Source: Marinomonas vulgaris (GTDB lineage Bacteria; Pseudomonadota; Gammaproteobacteria; Pseudomonadales; Marinomonadaceae). From it: a stretch of DNA of 64,000 nt. The DNA lies in the NCBI RefSeq assembly GCF_018145875.1, contig NZ_JAGSSV010000010.1:1-64000 (forward strand), written 5' to 3'. The notes beneath the pieces were generated by a model that saw only the letters and a program-made list of their open reading frames with translations, had not been told where the DNA came from and made no database searches. The position numbers and the translations under genes are program-made. Numbering within the stretch: position 1 is the stretch's first letter; the number at the start of each line of letters is the position of its first letter. This document shows positions 14,917-23,476 of the stretch, one piece after another.

Positions 14917-17104
14917 ACACACCAATGAAGGTGACATCGCACTAAGCAGTGCTGTCGTACATCGATTATTCAATGAATTAAGGTTAGGAATTTCTAAGGG
15001 CGACATAGACAACGCCTTGGAAGCGGACGAGCTGCAAACACTGCCAGCGTTAGACCAATTAAGAGCCCTATTAAACCGACTTAATATAAAAGGCATTAAG
15101 GGTGGGGCTGTCGCTTGGCATCGATTCGACCGCAGACAATTGCCTGCCTTGGTATGTTTTGATGAACAATGGTGGTTGGCCAGTAACGATGGTGACGATG
15201 TGTTATTGCAAAGCGATGAAGGGCAATCGGATCGTGTGGTGTCCAGCAGCGAGTTATCTGGGGTGTCGGTACTTTGGTTAAAGCGCGTTAGCAGCGGGCG
15301 GGATAAAGATGCCGAGACGCCTACGGCTAGAAAACTGATTATGAGCGCCTTGTTTCAAGACAAAGCCTGGTTAGGTAATGTCATGGTGGCCACGGTTATT
15401 GTGAATATACTGGCCGTGGCGACTTCGCTGTTTGCCTTACAAGTTTACGATCGTGTAGTGCCGACGCTGGCTTATTCCACTTTGACGACCTTGGTCGTGG
15501 GTATGGCGGGTATTGTTCTATTGGATTGGTTGCTCAAACGCACTCGCGCCAAGGTGTTAGACAGTTTGGCGGCGGATGTGGACATGCGATTATCCAAGCA
15601 GGTCTTTCAGCATTTGTTGCATTTACGTTTAGACAATCAGCCGAACAGCTTGGGCACCTTGAATGCGCAGGTAAACGGACTTGAATCAGTACGACAGTTT
15701 TTTACCTCCGGCATCGTGTTTGGCCTGATTGATTTGCCGTTTGCCATTATGTTTATCGCCTTTATTGGGGTGATTGGTGGTGTGGTTGGCTGGGTGTATG
15801 CCTTATTGTTTCCTATTGCCATTATCCTTGGGTTAATTACTCAGTTTCGTCTGAAGAGCCTGATTAAAAAGCAAATTATGCGGTCGAATGAGCGCCAAGG
15901 TTTATTGATTGATGTGATTCGTGGCTCTGAATCTATTCGAGCTAACAACGCTGGATGGCGTTTTTCGAAAGAGTGGGAACAGATCACCCAATCGCTGGCG
16001 TCTTATCAGGTACGACAAAAAACCATTAGCCAGTTAAGCACTGCCACTACTGGCAGCTTATCGACCATTGCTTATGTGTCGGCTGTGGTGGTTGGGGTGT
16101 TTCAGGTGGAAGCGGGCAACCTCACCATGGGGGGCATGATCGCTTGCAGTATCTTGGGTGGTCGGGTGATTAACCCTATTTCTCAAGGCGTACAGTATTT
16201 GGTGCAGTGGCAATCTGTGTCGCAATCATTAAATATGGTGGATCAGTTATTGGCGCTGGAGTTAGAGCGCCAGCCCGATCAGCATTTGTTGGTGGGTGAG
16301 AAAACCATCGAGTCTATTGCGGTCGACAATGTGCGCTTTGCCTATACGGATTCGCCAGTCAAACACCTTGATATTGAGTCGCTTACTTTTCATGCCGGTG
16401 ACCGCGTCCTTTTGGTGGGGCCGATTGGTTGCGGTAAATCCACTTTGCTTAAAGTGCTGGCTGGCTTGTATCGGCCTGGTGAGGGTCGAGTCAAACTGGG
16501 TTCCTTGGATTTATGGGAAATTGATCCGCAATTTGTGACGTCTCACATCAGTTATTTACCGCAAAATGTGCATTTGTTTAAAGGCACACTTAAAAGCAAC
16601 CTGACTTTATCCGGTACGGTAAGTGATACCGAGATGATGGACGTAGTGAAAGAACTTGGTGTGGACAAAATCGCTCAAGGCAACCCAAAGGGCATGGAAT
16701 TAGAGGTATCTGAAGGAGGCGAAGGCTTGTCGGGTGGGCAGCGTCAGCTCGTTGCTTTGTCGCGAACCATTACCGCGAAACCGACTATTTGGTTATTAGA
16801 TGAACCAACGGCGTCATTAGATGGCGACAGTGAAAAGCGGGTTTGGGAAGTGCTAAAACAACACATTAAACCGACCGATATTTTGGTGGTATCGACTCAT
16901 CGTCCTATGTTGGCGGCGCATATTGCGAATCGGGTATTAGTCATGCAGCAAGGAAAAGTAGTACGCGATGGCGCTCCAGCGGCAATTTTGCCGGGTTTGA
17001 TGAGTAATAAAGCCACCAAGCCAGCAACATCGACTGCACCCGCTGCCACAAAGGAAGCATCTTCCCCTTCGAGCCGTACTAAGCGAGGTTTCAATGCCAT
17101 CTAA
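14906..17104 (+). CDS. Type I secretion ABC transporter with cysteine-less C39-like domain
   Basis: 732 residues from a GTG at 14906, preferred because AAGGA lies 7 nt upstream; an in-frame ATG at 14876 would overlap the TolC gene further. The N-terminal ~130 residues look like the C39-like domain of RTX/Lap exporters but lack the catalytic cysteine, so the domain should bind substrate rather than cleave a double-glycine leader. A six-helix membrane domain follows (from ~residue 155). The nucleotide-binding domain has Walker A GPIGCGKST (~505), signature LSGGQRQ (~608) and Walker B IWLLDEPTASLD (~627-638). It resembles LapB. It overlaps the TolC-like gene upstream and the HlyD-type gene downstream by 11 nt each, so the three should be made together as one export machine. 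Confidence 0.88.
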   Translation: MSSKHTNEGDIALSSAVVHRLFNELRLGISKGDIDNALEADELQTLPALDQLRALLNRLNIKGIKGGAVAWHRFDRRQLPALVCFDEQWWLASNDGDDVLLQSDEGQSDRVVSSSELSGVSVLWLKRVSSGRDKDAETPTARKLIMSALFQDKAWLGNVMVATVIVNILAVATSLFALQVYDRVVPTLAYSTLTTLVVGMAGIVLLDWLLKRTRAKVLDSLAADVDMRLSKQVFQHLLHLRLDNQPNSLGTLNAQVNGLESVRQFFTSGIVFGLIDLPFAIMFIAFIGVIGGVVGWVYALLFPIAIILGLITQFRLKSLIKKQIMRSNERQGLLIDVIRGSESIRANNAGWRFSKEWEQITQSLASYQVRQKTISQLSTATTGSLSTIAYVSAVVVGVFQVEAGNLTMGGMIACSILGGRVINPISQGVQYLVQWQSVSQSLNMVDQLLALELERQPDQHLLVGEKTIESIAVDNVRFAYTDSPVKHLDIESLTFHAGDRVLLVGPIGCGKSTLLKVLAGLYRPGEGRVKLGSLDLWEIDPQFVTSHISYLPQNVHLFKGTLKSNLTLSGTVSDTEMMDVVKELGVDKIAQGNPKGMELEVSEGGEGLSGGQRQLVALSRTITAKPTIWLLDEPTASLDGDSEKRVWEVLKQHIKPTDILVVSTHRPMLAAHIANRVLVMQQGKVVRDGAPAAILPGLMSNKATKPATSTAPAATKEASSPSSRTKRGFNAI

Positions 17105-18347
17105 TCCGACAACAGCCGCAGCGGTTTCGTCTATGCAAACAGCGGCTCAGCAAAAAGAGGATCTAAAAGACGCTCATCAAGCCCATGAAGCTTTTGGTTA
17201 CCACAAAAAAAAGCGCGCGCTGGTGGTATGGCCCTTGTTATTCGCGTTGATTGGTTTTGTGGTATGGGCTGATCGCTTTTATATCGACGAAGTGGCTCAG
17301 GCACAAGGTGAGGTGATTGCCAGTAGCCGAGTACAGTTAATCCAATCGGTAGACGGCGGTGTGATTGCTGAGCTTAATGTGCGCGAAGGCGATCGAGTGG
17401 AAGCCGGTGAGCTGTTGGGGCAGCTGGATCAAACTCGACTAAAAGCCTCGGTTGGTGAGACGGAGTCTCGAGTGTTTGCGTTAAAAGCCAAAGCCATACG
17501 CTTGAGAGCAGAAATTTTAGGTGAGGCGAGCTTGTCGTTTCCCGACGACTTGCTGCAGCGTTATCCTGATACAGCTCAAGTCGAAAAAGCCTTGTTTGAT
17601 CAACGCCGTACCGGCATCAAAGAAGAACTGAGAACCTTGAATGTGTCAGTGTCTTTGGCCAAAGAAGAACTGGATATCGTGAAAAATCTTCACGAAACCG
17701 GTGATGTTAGCAGTACCGAAATGCTCAAAGCACGGGAAGCACTGAACGCCGCCGAAGCTAAGTTAATTAACCGAAAAAACCAGTTTTTAGAAGAAGCCAA
17801 CGCAGAGCGCGCTAAGGTGGAAGATGAACTAGGCCAAAGTGAACAAATCCTTGCTAGAAAACAGCAAGAACTGCAAGACAGTGTGTTCATTGCCAAGGTG
17901 CCAGGCATTATAAAAAATGTCAGTGTGACCACGGTGGGCGGGGTGCTTCGCGCTGGTGAAGAAATCATGCAGATTATTCCCATTGATGATGAGCTGATTG
18001 TCGAGGCGAAAATACGACCTGAAGATATCTCCCGAGTGAAGCAAGGGCTGACCGCCAATATCCGCTTAGACCCTTTTGATTACACCATTTACGGTGGTGT
18101 GGAGGCAAAGGTGGTGTATGTCAGTGCTGATACTCTAAAAGAAGAATCCTCCCAAGGAGAGGAAGTCTATTACCGCGTGCACGTGGTGCCTTTGCAACTG
18201 CCTATCAAGACGACCATTGGACGTTCGGTTGAGATGTTGCCTGGTATGACAGCTCAAGTATCCATTAAAACCGATGAACGCACGGTGATGGATTACTTGC
18301 TTAAGCCGTTACGTAAAACCCTAAGCGAAGCCTTTGGTGAAAAATAA
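17094..18347 (+). CDS. HlyD/LapC-family periplasmic adaptor of the type I secretion system
   Basis: 417 residues. A cytoplasmic N-terminal tail is followed by one membrane helix (~42-60, VVWPLLFALIGFVVWA). Next come a lipoyl-like half-motif (SVDGGVIAELNVREGDRVEAGELLGQLD), a long coiled-coil hairpin (~130-265) and the second lipoyl/beta-barrel part (VPGIIKNVSVTTVGGVLRAGEEIMQIIP). The C-terminus has the MLPGMTAQVSIKT motif common to the family. It should bridge the inner-membrane ABC exporter and the TolC-like channel. Its ATG lies inside the end of the ABC gene (11-nt overlap). Its stop codon lies in the loop of a strong hairpin that closes the operon. Confidence 0.9.
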   Translation: MPSNPTTAAAVSSMQTAAQQKEDLKDAHQAHEAFGYHKKKRALVVWPLLFALIGFVVWADRFYIDEVAQAQGEVIASSRVQLIQSVDGGVIAELNVREGDRVEAGELLGQLDQTRLKASVGETESRVFALKAKAIRLRAEILGEASLSFPDDLLQRYPDTAQVEKALFDQRRTGIKEELRTLNVSVSLAKEELDIVKNLHETGDVSSTEMLKAREALNAAEAKLINRKNQFLEEANAERAKVEDELGQSEQILARKQQELQDSVFIAKVPGIIKNVSVTTVGGVLRAGEEIMQIIPIDDELIVEAKIRPEDISRVKQGLTANIRLDPFDYTIYGGVEAKVVYVSADTLKEESSQGEEVYYRVHVVPLQLPIKTTIGRSVEMLPGMTAQVSIKTDERTVMDYLLKPLRKTLSEAFGEK

Positions 18348-18360
18348 ATTCACCAAAGGC
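18330..18360. terminator. Hairpin between convergent secretion operon and ldhA, stop codon in the loop
   Basis: GCCTTTGGTGAA (18330-18341) pairs perfectly with TTCACCAAAGGC (18349-18360) around a 7-nt loop. The loop carries the TAA stop of the HlyD-type gene. Neither strand has a good T-tract, so it may be a Rho-dependent end, a processing site or an mRNA-stabilising hairpin rather than a standard intrinsic terminator. It sits between convergent genes. Confidence 0.5.
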
Positions 18361-18370
18361 CATATTAACT

Positions 18371-19360
18371 TTAAGCCAAACGTCTTGTTTGGCTGGTCTC
18401 GGCATCATGGTGAAGTAGGTTATCTACCGTAGTAGCTGCAATGTGGTTGAGCGCTTCTATGGTGAAGTAGCCTTGATGGCCGGTAACGACCACGTTGGGG
18501 AAGGTGAGCATGAGTTGGAAGACGCTGTCTTGGATGATGTGAGAAGACATGTCTTCGAAGAAGATGGCGTTTTCTTGCTCATAAACGTCTAACCCAAGGT
18601 AGCCAATTTTTCCGGAATATAGGGCGTCGATGGCTTCTTGAGCATGAACAAGAGCCCCACGACTGGTGTTGATGATCATCACGCCGTCTTTCATTTTGTC
18701 TAGTGTGTGTTTGTTGACAAGGTGATGGGTAAATTCGTTCAGCGGGCAATGCAGGCTGATGATGTCGCTTTTTTCATACAAATCGTCGAGTATGACGTAT
18801 TCACAACCAAGATCGATTAAAGCGGGATCTGGGTGTAAATCAAAGCAATAAACATGGCAGCCAAAGCCTTTCATGATGCGACAAAACGCCGCACCGATGC
18901 GTCCTGTGCCAATGCAACCGACTGTTTTGCCTTCTAAGTTGAAGCCCATCAAGCCTTCCAAAGCAAAGTTGCCTTCTTTTACTCTGTGGTAAGCGCGGTG
19001 AGTTTTTCGGTTCAGTGTCATGATGAGCGCAACGGCGTGTTCCGCCACAGACGTTGGGCTGTAATCGGGCACATGAAAGACTTCAATGCCTTCGGCCTTG
19101 GCGGCATCTAAATCCACATTATTAAAGCCAGCACAACGAAGAGCAATTACTTGGACGCCTTGTTTTTTCAAACAGCGAACAACTTCTGCGTTTACATCGT
19201 CATTTACGAAGCAAGACACCGCATCGAACCCCTGAACCAAGCCTATGGTCTCCATGCTCAGCCGGCTTTCAAAAAAAGTCATAGTAAGGTGAGTGTCATG
19301 GGCATGGTTGGAAAGCGTTCTTTTGTCGTAAGGCTTGCAAGAAAAAACAGCGATCTTCAT
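18371..19360 (-). CDS. ldhA: D-lactate dehydrogenase (fermentative, NAD-dependent)
   Basis: 329 residues, the same length as E. coli LdhA. It reduces pyruvate to D-lactate with NADH in the cytoplasm. The Rossmann motif GCIGTGRIG is present, as are the family's catalytic residues: Arg in NTSRGALV, Glu in DVYEQE and His in GHQGYFT. AGGA lies about 9 nt before the ATG. It is transcribed alone, convergent with the secretion operon and divergent from the sensor kinase, with which it shares a ~195-bp upstream region. No FNR-like or other clear operator was recognised there. Confidence 0.94.
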   Translation of the reverse strand: MKIAVFSCKPYDKRTLSNHAHDTHLTMTFFESRLSMETIGLVQGFDAVSCFVNDDVNAEVVRCLKKQGVQVIALRCAGFNNVDLDAAKAEGIEVFHVPDYSPTSVAEHAVALIMTLNRKTHRAYHRVKEGNFALEGLMGFNLEGKTVGCIGTGRIGAAFCRIMKGFGCHVYCFDLHPDPALIDLGCEYVILDDLYEKSDIISLHCPLNEFTHHLVNKHTLDKMKDGVMIINTSRGALVHAQEAIDALYSGKIGYLGLDVYEQENAIFFEDMSSHIIQDSVFQLMLTFPNVVVTGHQGYFTIEALNHIAATTVDNLLHHDAETSQTRRLA

Positions 19361-19555
19361 AAAACCGAATCCTATCGTTTTGGAGGTGGTATTTTGCTAG
19401 GTGTGTGGATAGTTATATAACAAAAGAAGCGTTTTTGCTTGTTTTGGGTATATTTACTAAGAAGAGTCGAAGTAATTCTTATACACTGAGCAAAAGTGGA
19501 ATGTGCGTGAATTGTATTTATTGAGATGCGAACAAGATTTGCCAGGAGGCAATGT

Positions 19556-22500
19556 TTGAACTGGAAAATGTCAGAGTATCTACTCAATCGTTGGGTGGTG
19601 TTGACCCTATTACTTGGCGTGTTAGTAACGTTTGGTGTGTCCTATCAAATTTATTATTCCAACCAATCGCGGATTAAGGAAAAAGCACAAGAGGCTTCTC
19701 ATCAAGTTTTTCAAGAAATTGTTGCGCGAATTCGTTTATATCAATACGGTTTGCGCGGAGCCCGTGGTGCAGTGGTCACAGCTGGCGAGACTAGCTTGCG
19801 TCGAGAAGATTTTAAGAAATACAGTTTAACCCGTGATATCAACGTTGAATTTCCTGGCGCCAGAGGTTTTGGCTTTATCCGCCGTGTGCCTGTGGCTCAA
19901 GAAGCAAATTTTATTGCAGCGGCAAGACAAGACGGCTGGCCGAATTTCACCATCAAAACCCTGTACTCGAACTTTACTGAACGCTATGTCATTCAATATC
20001 TTGAGCCTATGCAGGGTAATTCAGGAGCCATTGGACTTGATATCGCCTCCGAACAAAACCGTCGTGAAGCAGCGACTTCGTCTTTATATACCGGTGAAGT
20101 ACGATTAACCGCGCCTATTACCTTGGTGCAAGCGTCTGGCAAGCCGGAGCAGTCTTTTTTGATCTTGATGCCAATCTATTCCGGTGGCAGTACGCCGACG
20201 TCACAAGCGGAACGCATCAAAACCGGCTTTGGTTGGAGTTATGCACCTTTGTTAATGGAAGAAGTATTAAGCGGTTTGGCTATTGACGTTAAAAAGGTAC
20301 GTGTGTCACTACAGGATATAACTGACCGGGACGAGCAAATTTCGTTTTATGACAGTGGTTCACTTTACAACCCTCAGTACGAACATACTCAAACGGCTTG
20401 GGTTTTTGGGCGGCAATGGCAGAGTAAGTTTGTGGTATCGCCGGCGTTTGTTAAGGATTTGCACTTACCCAATCCTGTTTTATTTCTTATTCAAGGCTTA
20501 ATTATCAACTTATTAGCGGCGATTTTGGTGGCTGTTGTGCGCCTTAGCATAGCCCGTAATCGAGAAGTGATCAGCTATCAATCTAAAATAACGGCAGTAG
20601 TAGAGAGTTCAGCCGACGCTATTATCAGTAAAAATTTGCAAGGTCAAATTGACAGCTGGAATAAGGGGGCGGAGCATTTGTTTGGTTTTACTGCAGAAGA
20701 AGCACTGGGAAATACCGTGCAGGACCTGTTAGTACCCATTTCACTTAAAGCCGAAAGTGAAGATCTGGTTGAGGTGGTGAAACAAAAGAAACAGGCATTA
20801 TCTGTGGAAACCCGAAGGGTCACCAAGTACGGTACGGAAGTGCCCGTGTCTGTGATGATTTCGCCTATCTTTGATGGCGATCATGCCATAACGGGTATCT
20901 CTCAAAGCATTCGTGATATGTCTGAGCACAAAAAAGCTCAAGCCAAAATCCAAGAGTTAAACACCAGCTTAGAGAACCAAGTTAAAGAGCGCACCGCCGA
21001 ATTGCGAGAGCTGAATTATTTGTTGAGCGAAGTGTTAAACGCGTCGTCTGAAGTCTCGATTATTGCTACAGACCTAGATGGCAATATCACGCTCTTTAAT
21101 CGAGGTGCTGAAAAAATGCTGTGTTACAGCGCAGCCGAGGTGGTTGGCCACCTGAGCCCAGTGGTGTTCCACTGCGATACCGAAATCGAACGCAGACGTA
21201 AGGCTATTTACGAAGAGACGGGCAAGGTTGTGTCTACCGCAATGAACGTGCTGGTATTCAATGCTTTGCAAAACGATTCTGACAGCCAAGAATGGACTTA
21301 TTTAGATAAATTCGGACATCCGTGCCCGGTGTCGTTAGCTGTTACCCCAATGAAGAACAGCGAACAAGTGGTGACAGGCTTTCTTGGCATAGCGATGAGC
21401 ATTAGTGAGCAGAAAAAAACTCAGCAGGCTCTTACGTACGCTAGAGATCAGCTGTTAATGGCGGCCAATGTAGCGCGCTTGGGGATTTGGAGTTATAACA
21501 TAGAAACCAGCGTGCTGGAGTGGAACGACCTTATGTACGACTTGTATCAGGTGCCGTTATCGAAAAAAGAGGAAGGTATTGTCTACGATGACTGGTTTAC
21601 CTGTGTTCACCCAGACGATAAAGACAAAGCGTGTGCAGCTATGAAGTCTTGTGTTTTGGGCGAGAAGAATTTTGATATTGTTTTTCGTATTTTATTGCCA
21701 GGTGGTTCAACGCGTCACATTGAAGCCAGTGCGTCCTTGCAAGAAGGTGAAGACGGTAAACGAACGAAAGTGATGGGGATTAACCGAGACATTACTCAAG
21801 AACGGGAGTTGGAGCATTGGTTGCGTAAAGCGAAAAACGATGCTGACGCTACCAGCGCGGCTAAGTCGAGCTTTTTAGCGAATATGAGTCACGAAATTCG
21901 CACCCCAATGAGTGCTATTTTAGGCATGTTGCACTTGGCTAAACGCACCCCTTTGACGGCGCAGCAGCGTGATTATATTACCAAAGCCCATGTGTCGGCT
22001 CAGTCTTTGCTGGGTTTGATTAACGATATTTTGGATTTTTCTAAGGTCGATGCGGGAAAAATGCAACTTGAAAAAGCCCCATTCGAGCTGGCGGCTCTGT
22101 TGTCTGAATTGTCGGCGGTGATGTCCAGTGTCGCCACAGAAAAAAACATTGAATTGGATTTTGATATAGACAGCACCATCCCTCCCTATTTGCTTGGCGA
22201 TCGGTTACGTTTGCTGCAAGTGCTGATAAACCTGTTGAGCAATGCGGTGAAATTCACCTTGCAAGGGCGGGTGGTTTTGAGCATCGAACAAACCAAGCTC
22301 GAAGACGATGTGGTTTGTTTGCTCATAGCGGTGAAAGACACCGGTATTGGTATTGCTAAAGAGCAGTTGGACAGTATTTTTGATGTGTTTTCTCAGGCCG
22401 AATCTTCAACAGCACGACGCTTCGGCGGATCGGGTCTTGGTTTGGTGATCAGCCGTCGCTTTGTCGAGTTGATGGGCGGGAAGTTACAAGTGAAGAGTGA

Positions 22501-23446
22501 GCTAGACAAAGGAAGCTGCTTTTATTTTACCATCGCTTTGCCAATCGTCGCTGCTGACCATGTTCATCACAATGAAGAGCGTGAAGTTAATGAGGCTCGC
22601 TTGGTGGGCTTACGAATTTTATTGGTTGAAGACAATGCTTTTAATCAGCAAATTGCTAGTGAATTGTTAACCGCTGAGGGAGCAGAAATCAGTGTCGCTA
22701 GCAGCGGTTTAGAAGGTGTGTCACTGGTATTAGATCATGATGATAGGTACTTTGATGTGGTGTTGATGGATATGCAAATGCCAGGAATGGACGGTTTAGA
22801 AGCTACAAGGCAAATTCGTCGTGTTGAACGATTCCGCTCTTTACCGATTATCGCGATGACGGCAAATGTGTCCCAAGCCGACCGTCAACAGTGCTTTGAT
22901 GCGGGCATGAACGATCATATTGGCAAGCCTTTAGACATTGAGAAGATGATTCAGAGTATTGCGCAAAACACCTCTGTGTTACAGCACGACAACCCTAAGC
23001 CAATGGCAGAAACTACCGAACGTAAAGCTCAGATGATTGAAAAAGCGGTTAACATCATGAAGCAAGAAGTGACAAGTATGAATCAAGAATATGAAGCGGT
23101 CTCAGATGTTTTAGATCGTTTTGGAGGCAGTGTTGAGCTTTTTCATAGCGTAGTAGAAGCCTACAGAGAAGAGTCTTCGGCGTTGATCGTGAGCATTCAT
23201 CAGGCGATTCTCGAAGGCAATCATCTGTTGGTGCGAGAGCATTTACACAGTTTGAAAGGTGCGTCGCTGACCTTGGGTTTGTCGGGGTTAGCGAAAAGGT
23301 TGGCAGAGTGGGAAGCGATATTGAAAGCGAGCCAAGACCAAGACAACATTCGCCGTCATTTGGAGGATATTGGCAAGGAGGCTTGGCAGGCAGAATTGGA
23401 TGATGCCGTGTCGACCATGGTGAAACACATGGGTGACACGGCTTAA
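19556..23446 (+). CDS. CHASE-domain hybrid sensor histidine kinase with three PAS domains, receiver and Hpt
   Basis: About 1,296 residues. A TTG start at 19556 is preferred because AGGAGG lies 6 nt upstream; an in-frame ATG at 19568 would be too far from it. Order: TM1 (~13-33); periplasmic CHASE-like sensor domain (~60-255, with ARGFGFIRRV); TM2 (~307-333); three PAS domains (~346, ~492, ~637); HisKA with phospho-accepting His in SHEIRTP (~778); HATPase with GIGI and GGSGLGL boxes (~880-996); receiver with phospho-accepting Asp in VVLMDMQMPGMDG (~1071); and a C-terminal Hpt domain with HLHSLKG (~1229). It can run a full His-Asp-His relay internally. The final response regulator is not encoded next door, so the output pathway is unknown. 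CHASE domains bind small extracellular ligands; the ligand here cannot be inferred. Confidence 0.9.
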   Translation: MNWKMSEYLLNRWVVLTLLLGVLVTFGVSYQIYYSNQSRIKEKAQEASHQVFQEIVARIRLYQYGLRGARGAVVTAGETSLRREDFKKYSLTRDINVEFPGARGFGFIRRVPVAQEANFIAAARQDGWPNFTIKTLYSNFTERYVIQYLEPMQGNSGAIGLDIASEQNRREAATSSLYTGEVRLTAPITLVQASGKPEQSFLILMPIYSGGSTPTSQAERIKTGFGWSYAPLLMEEVLSGLAIDVKKVRVSLQDITDRDEQISFYDSGSLYNPQYEHTQTAWVFGRQWQSKFVVSPAFVKDLHLPNPVLFLIQGLIINLLAAILVAVVRLSIARNREVISYQSKITAVVESSADAIISKNLQGQIDSWNKGAEHLFGFTAEEALGNTVQDLLVPISLKAESEDLVEVVKQKKQALSVETRRVTKYGTEVPVSVMISPIFDGDHAITGISQSIRDMSEHKKAQAKIQELNTSLENQVKERTAELRELNYLLSEVLNASSEVSIIATDLDGNITLFNRGAEKMLCYSAAEVVGHLSPVVFHCDTEIERRRKAIYEETGKVVSTAMNVLVFNALQNDSDSQEWTYLDKFGHPCPVSLAVTPMKNSEQVVTGFLGIAMSISEQKKTQQALTYARDQLLMAANVARLGIWSYNIETSVLEWNDLMYDLYQVPLSKKEEGIVYDDWFTCVHPDDKDKACAAMKSCVLGEKNFDIVFRILLPGGSTRHIEASASLQEGEDGKRTKVMGINRDITQERELEHWLRKAKNDADATSAAKSSFLANMSHEIRTPMSAILGMLHLAKRTPLTAQQRDYITKAHVSAQSLLGLINDILDFSKVDAGKMQLEKAPFELAALLSELSAVMSSVATEKNIELDFDIDSTIPPYLLGDRLRLLQVLINLLSNAVKFTLQGRVVLSIEQTKLEDDVVCLLIAVKDTGIGIAKEQLDSIFDVFSQAESSTARRFGGSGLGLVISRRFVELMGGKLQVKSELDKGSCFYFTIALPIVAADHVHHNEEREVNEARLVGLRILLVEDNAFNQQIASELLTAEGAEISVASSGLEGVSLVLDHDDRYFDVVLMDMQMPGMDGLEATRQIRRVERFRSLPIIAMTANVSQADRQQCFDAGMNDHIGKPLDIEKMIQSIAQNTSVLQHDNPKPMAETTERKAQMIEKAVNIMKQEVTSMNQEYEAVSDVLDRFGGSVELFHSVVEAYREESSALIVSIHQAILEGNHLLVREHLHSLKGASLTLGLSGLAKRLAEWEAILKASQDQDNIRRHLEDIGKEAWQAELDDAVSTMVKHMGDTA

Positions 23447-23476
23447 GGCGGTTTTTTAGAAACCGTAAATCCAGCG

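Noticed and set aside
23449-23465. Small hairpin CGGTTT-TTTAG-AAACCG between the sensor kinase and the YdeP-like gene
   Set aside because: Only 6 bp and no T-tract on either strand; too weak to call a terminator.
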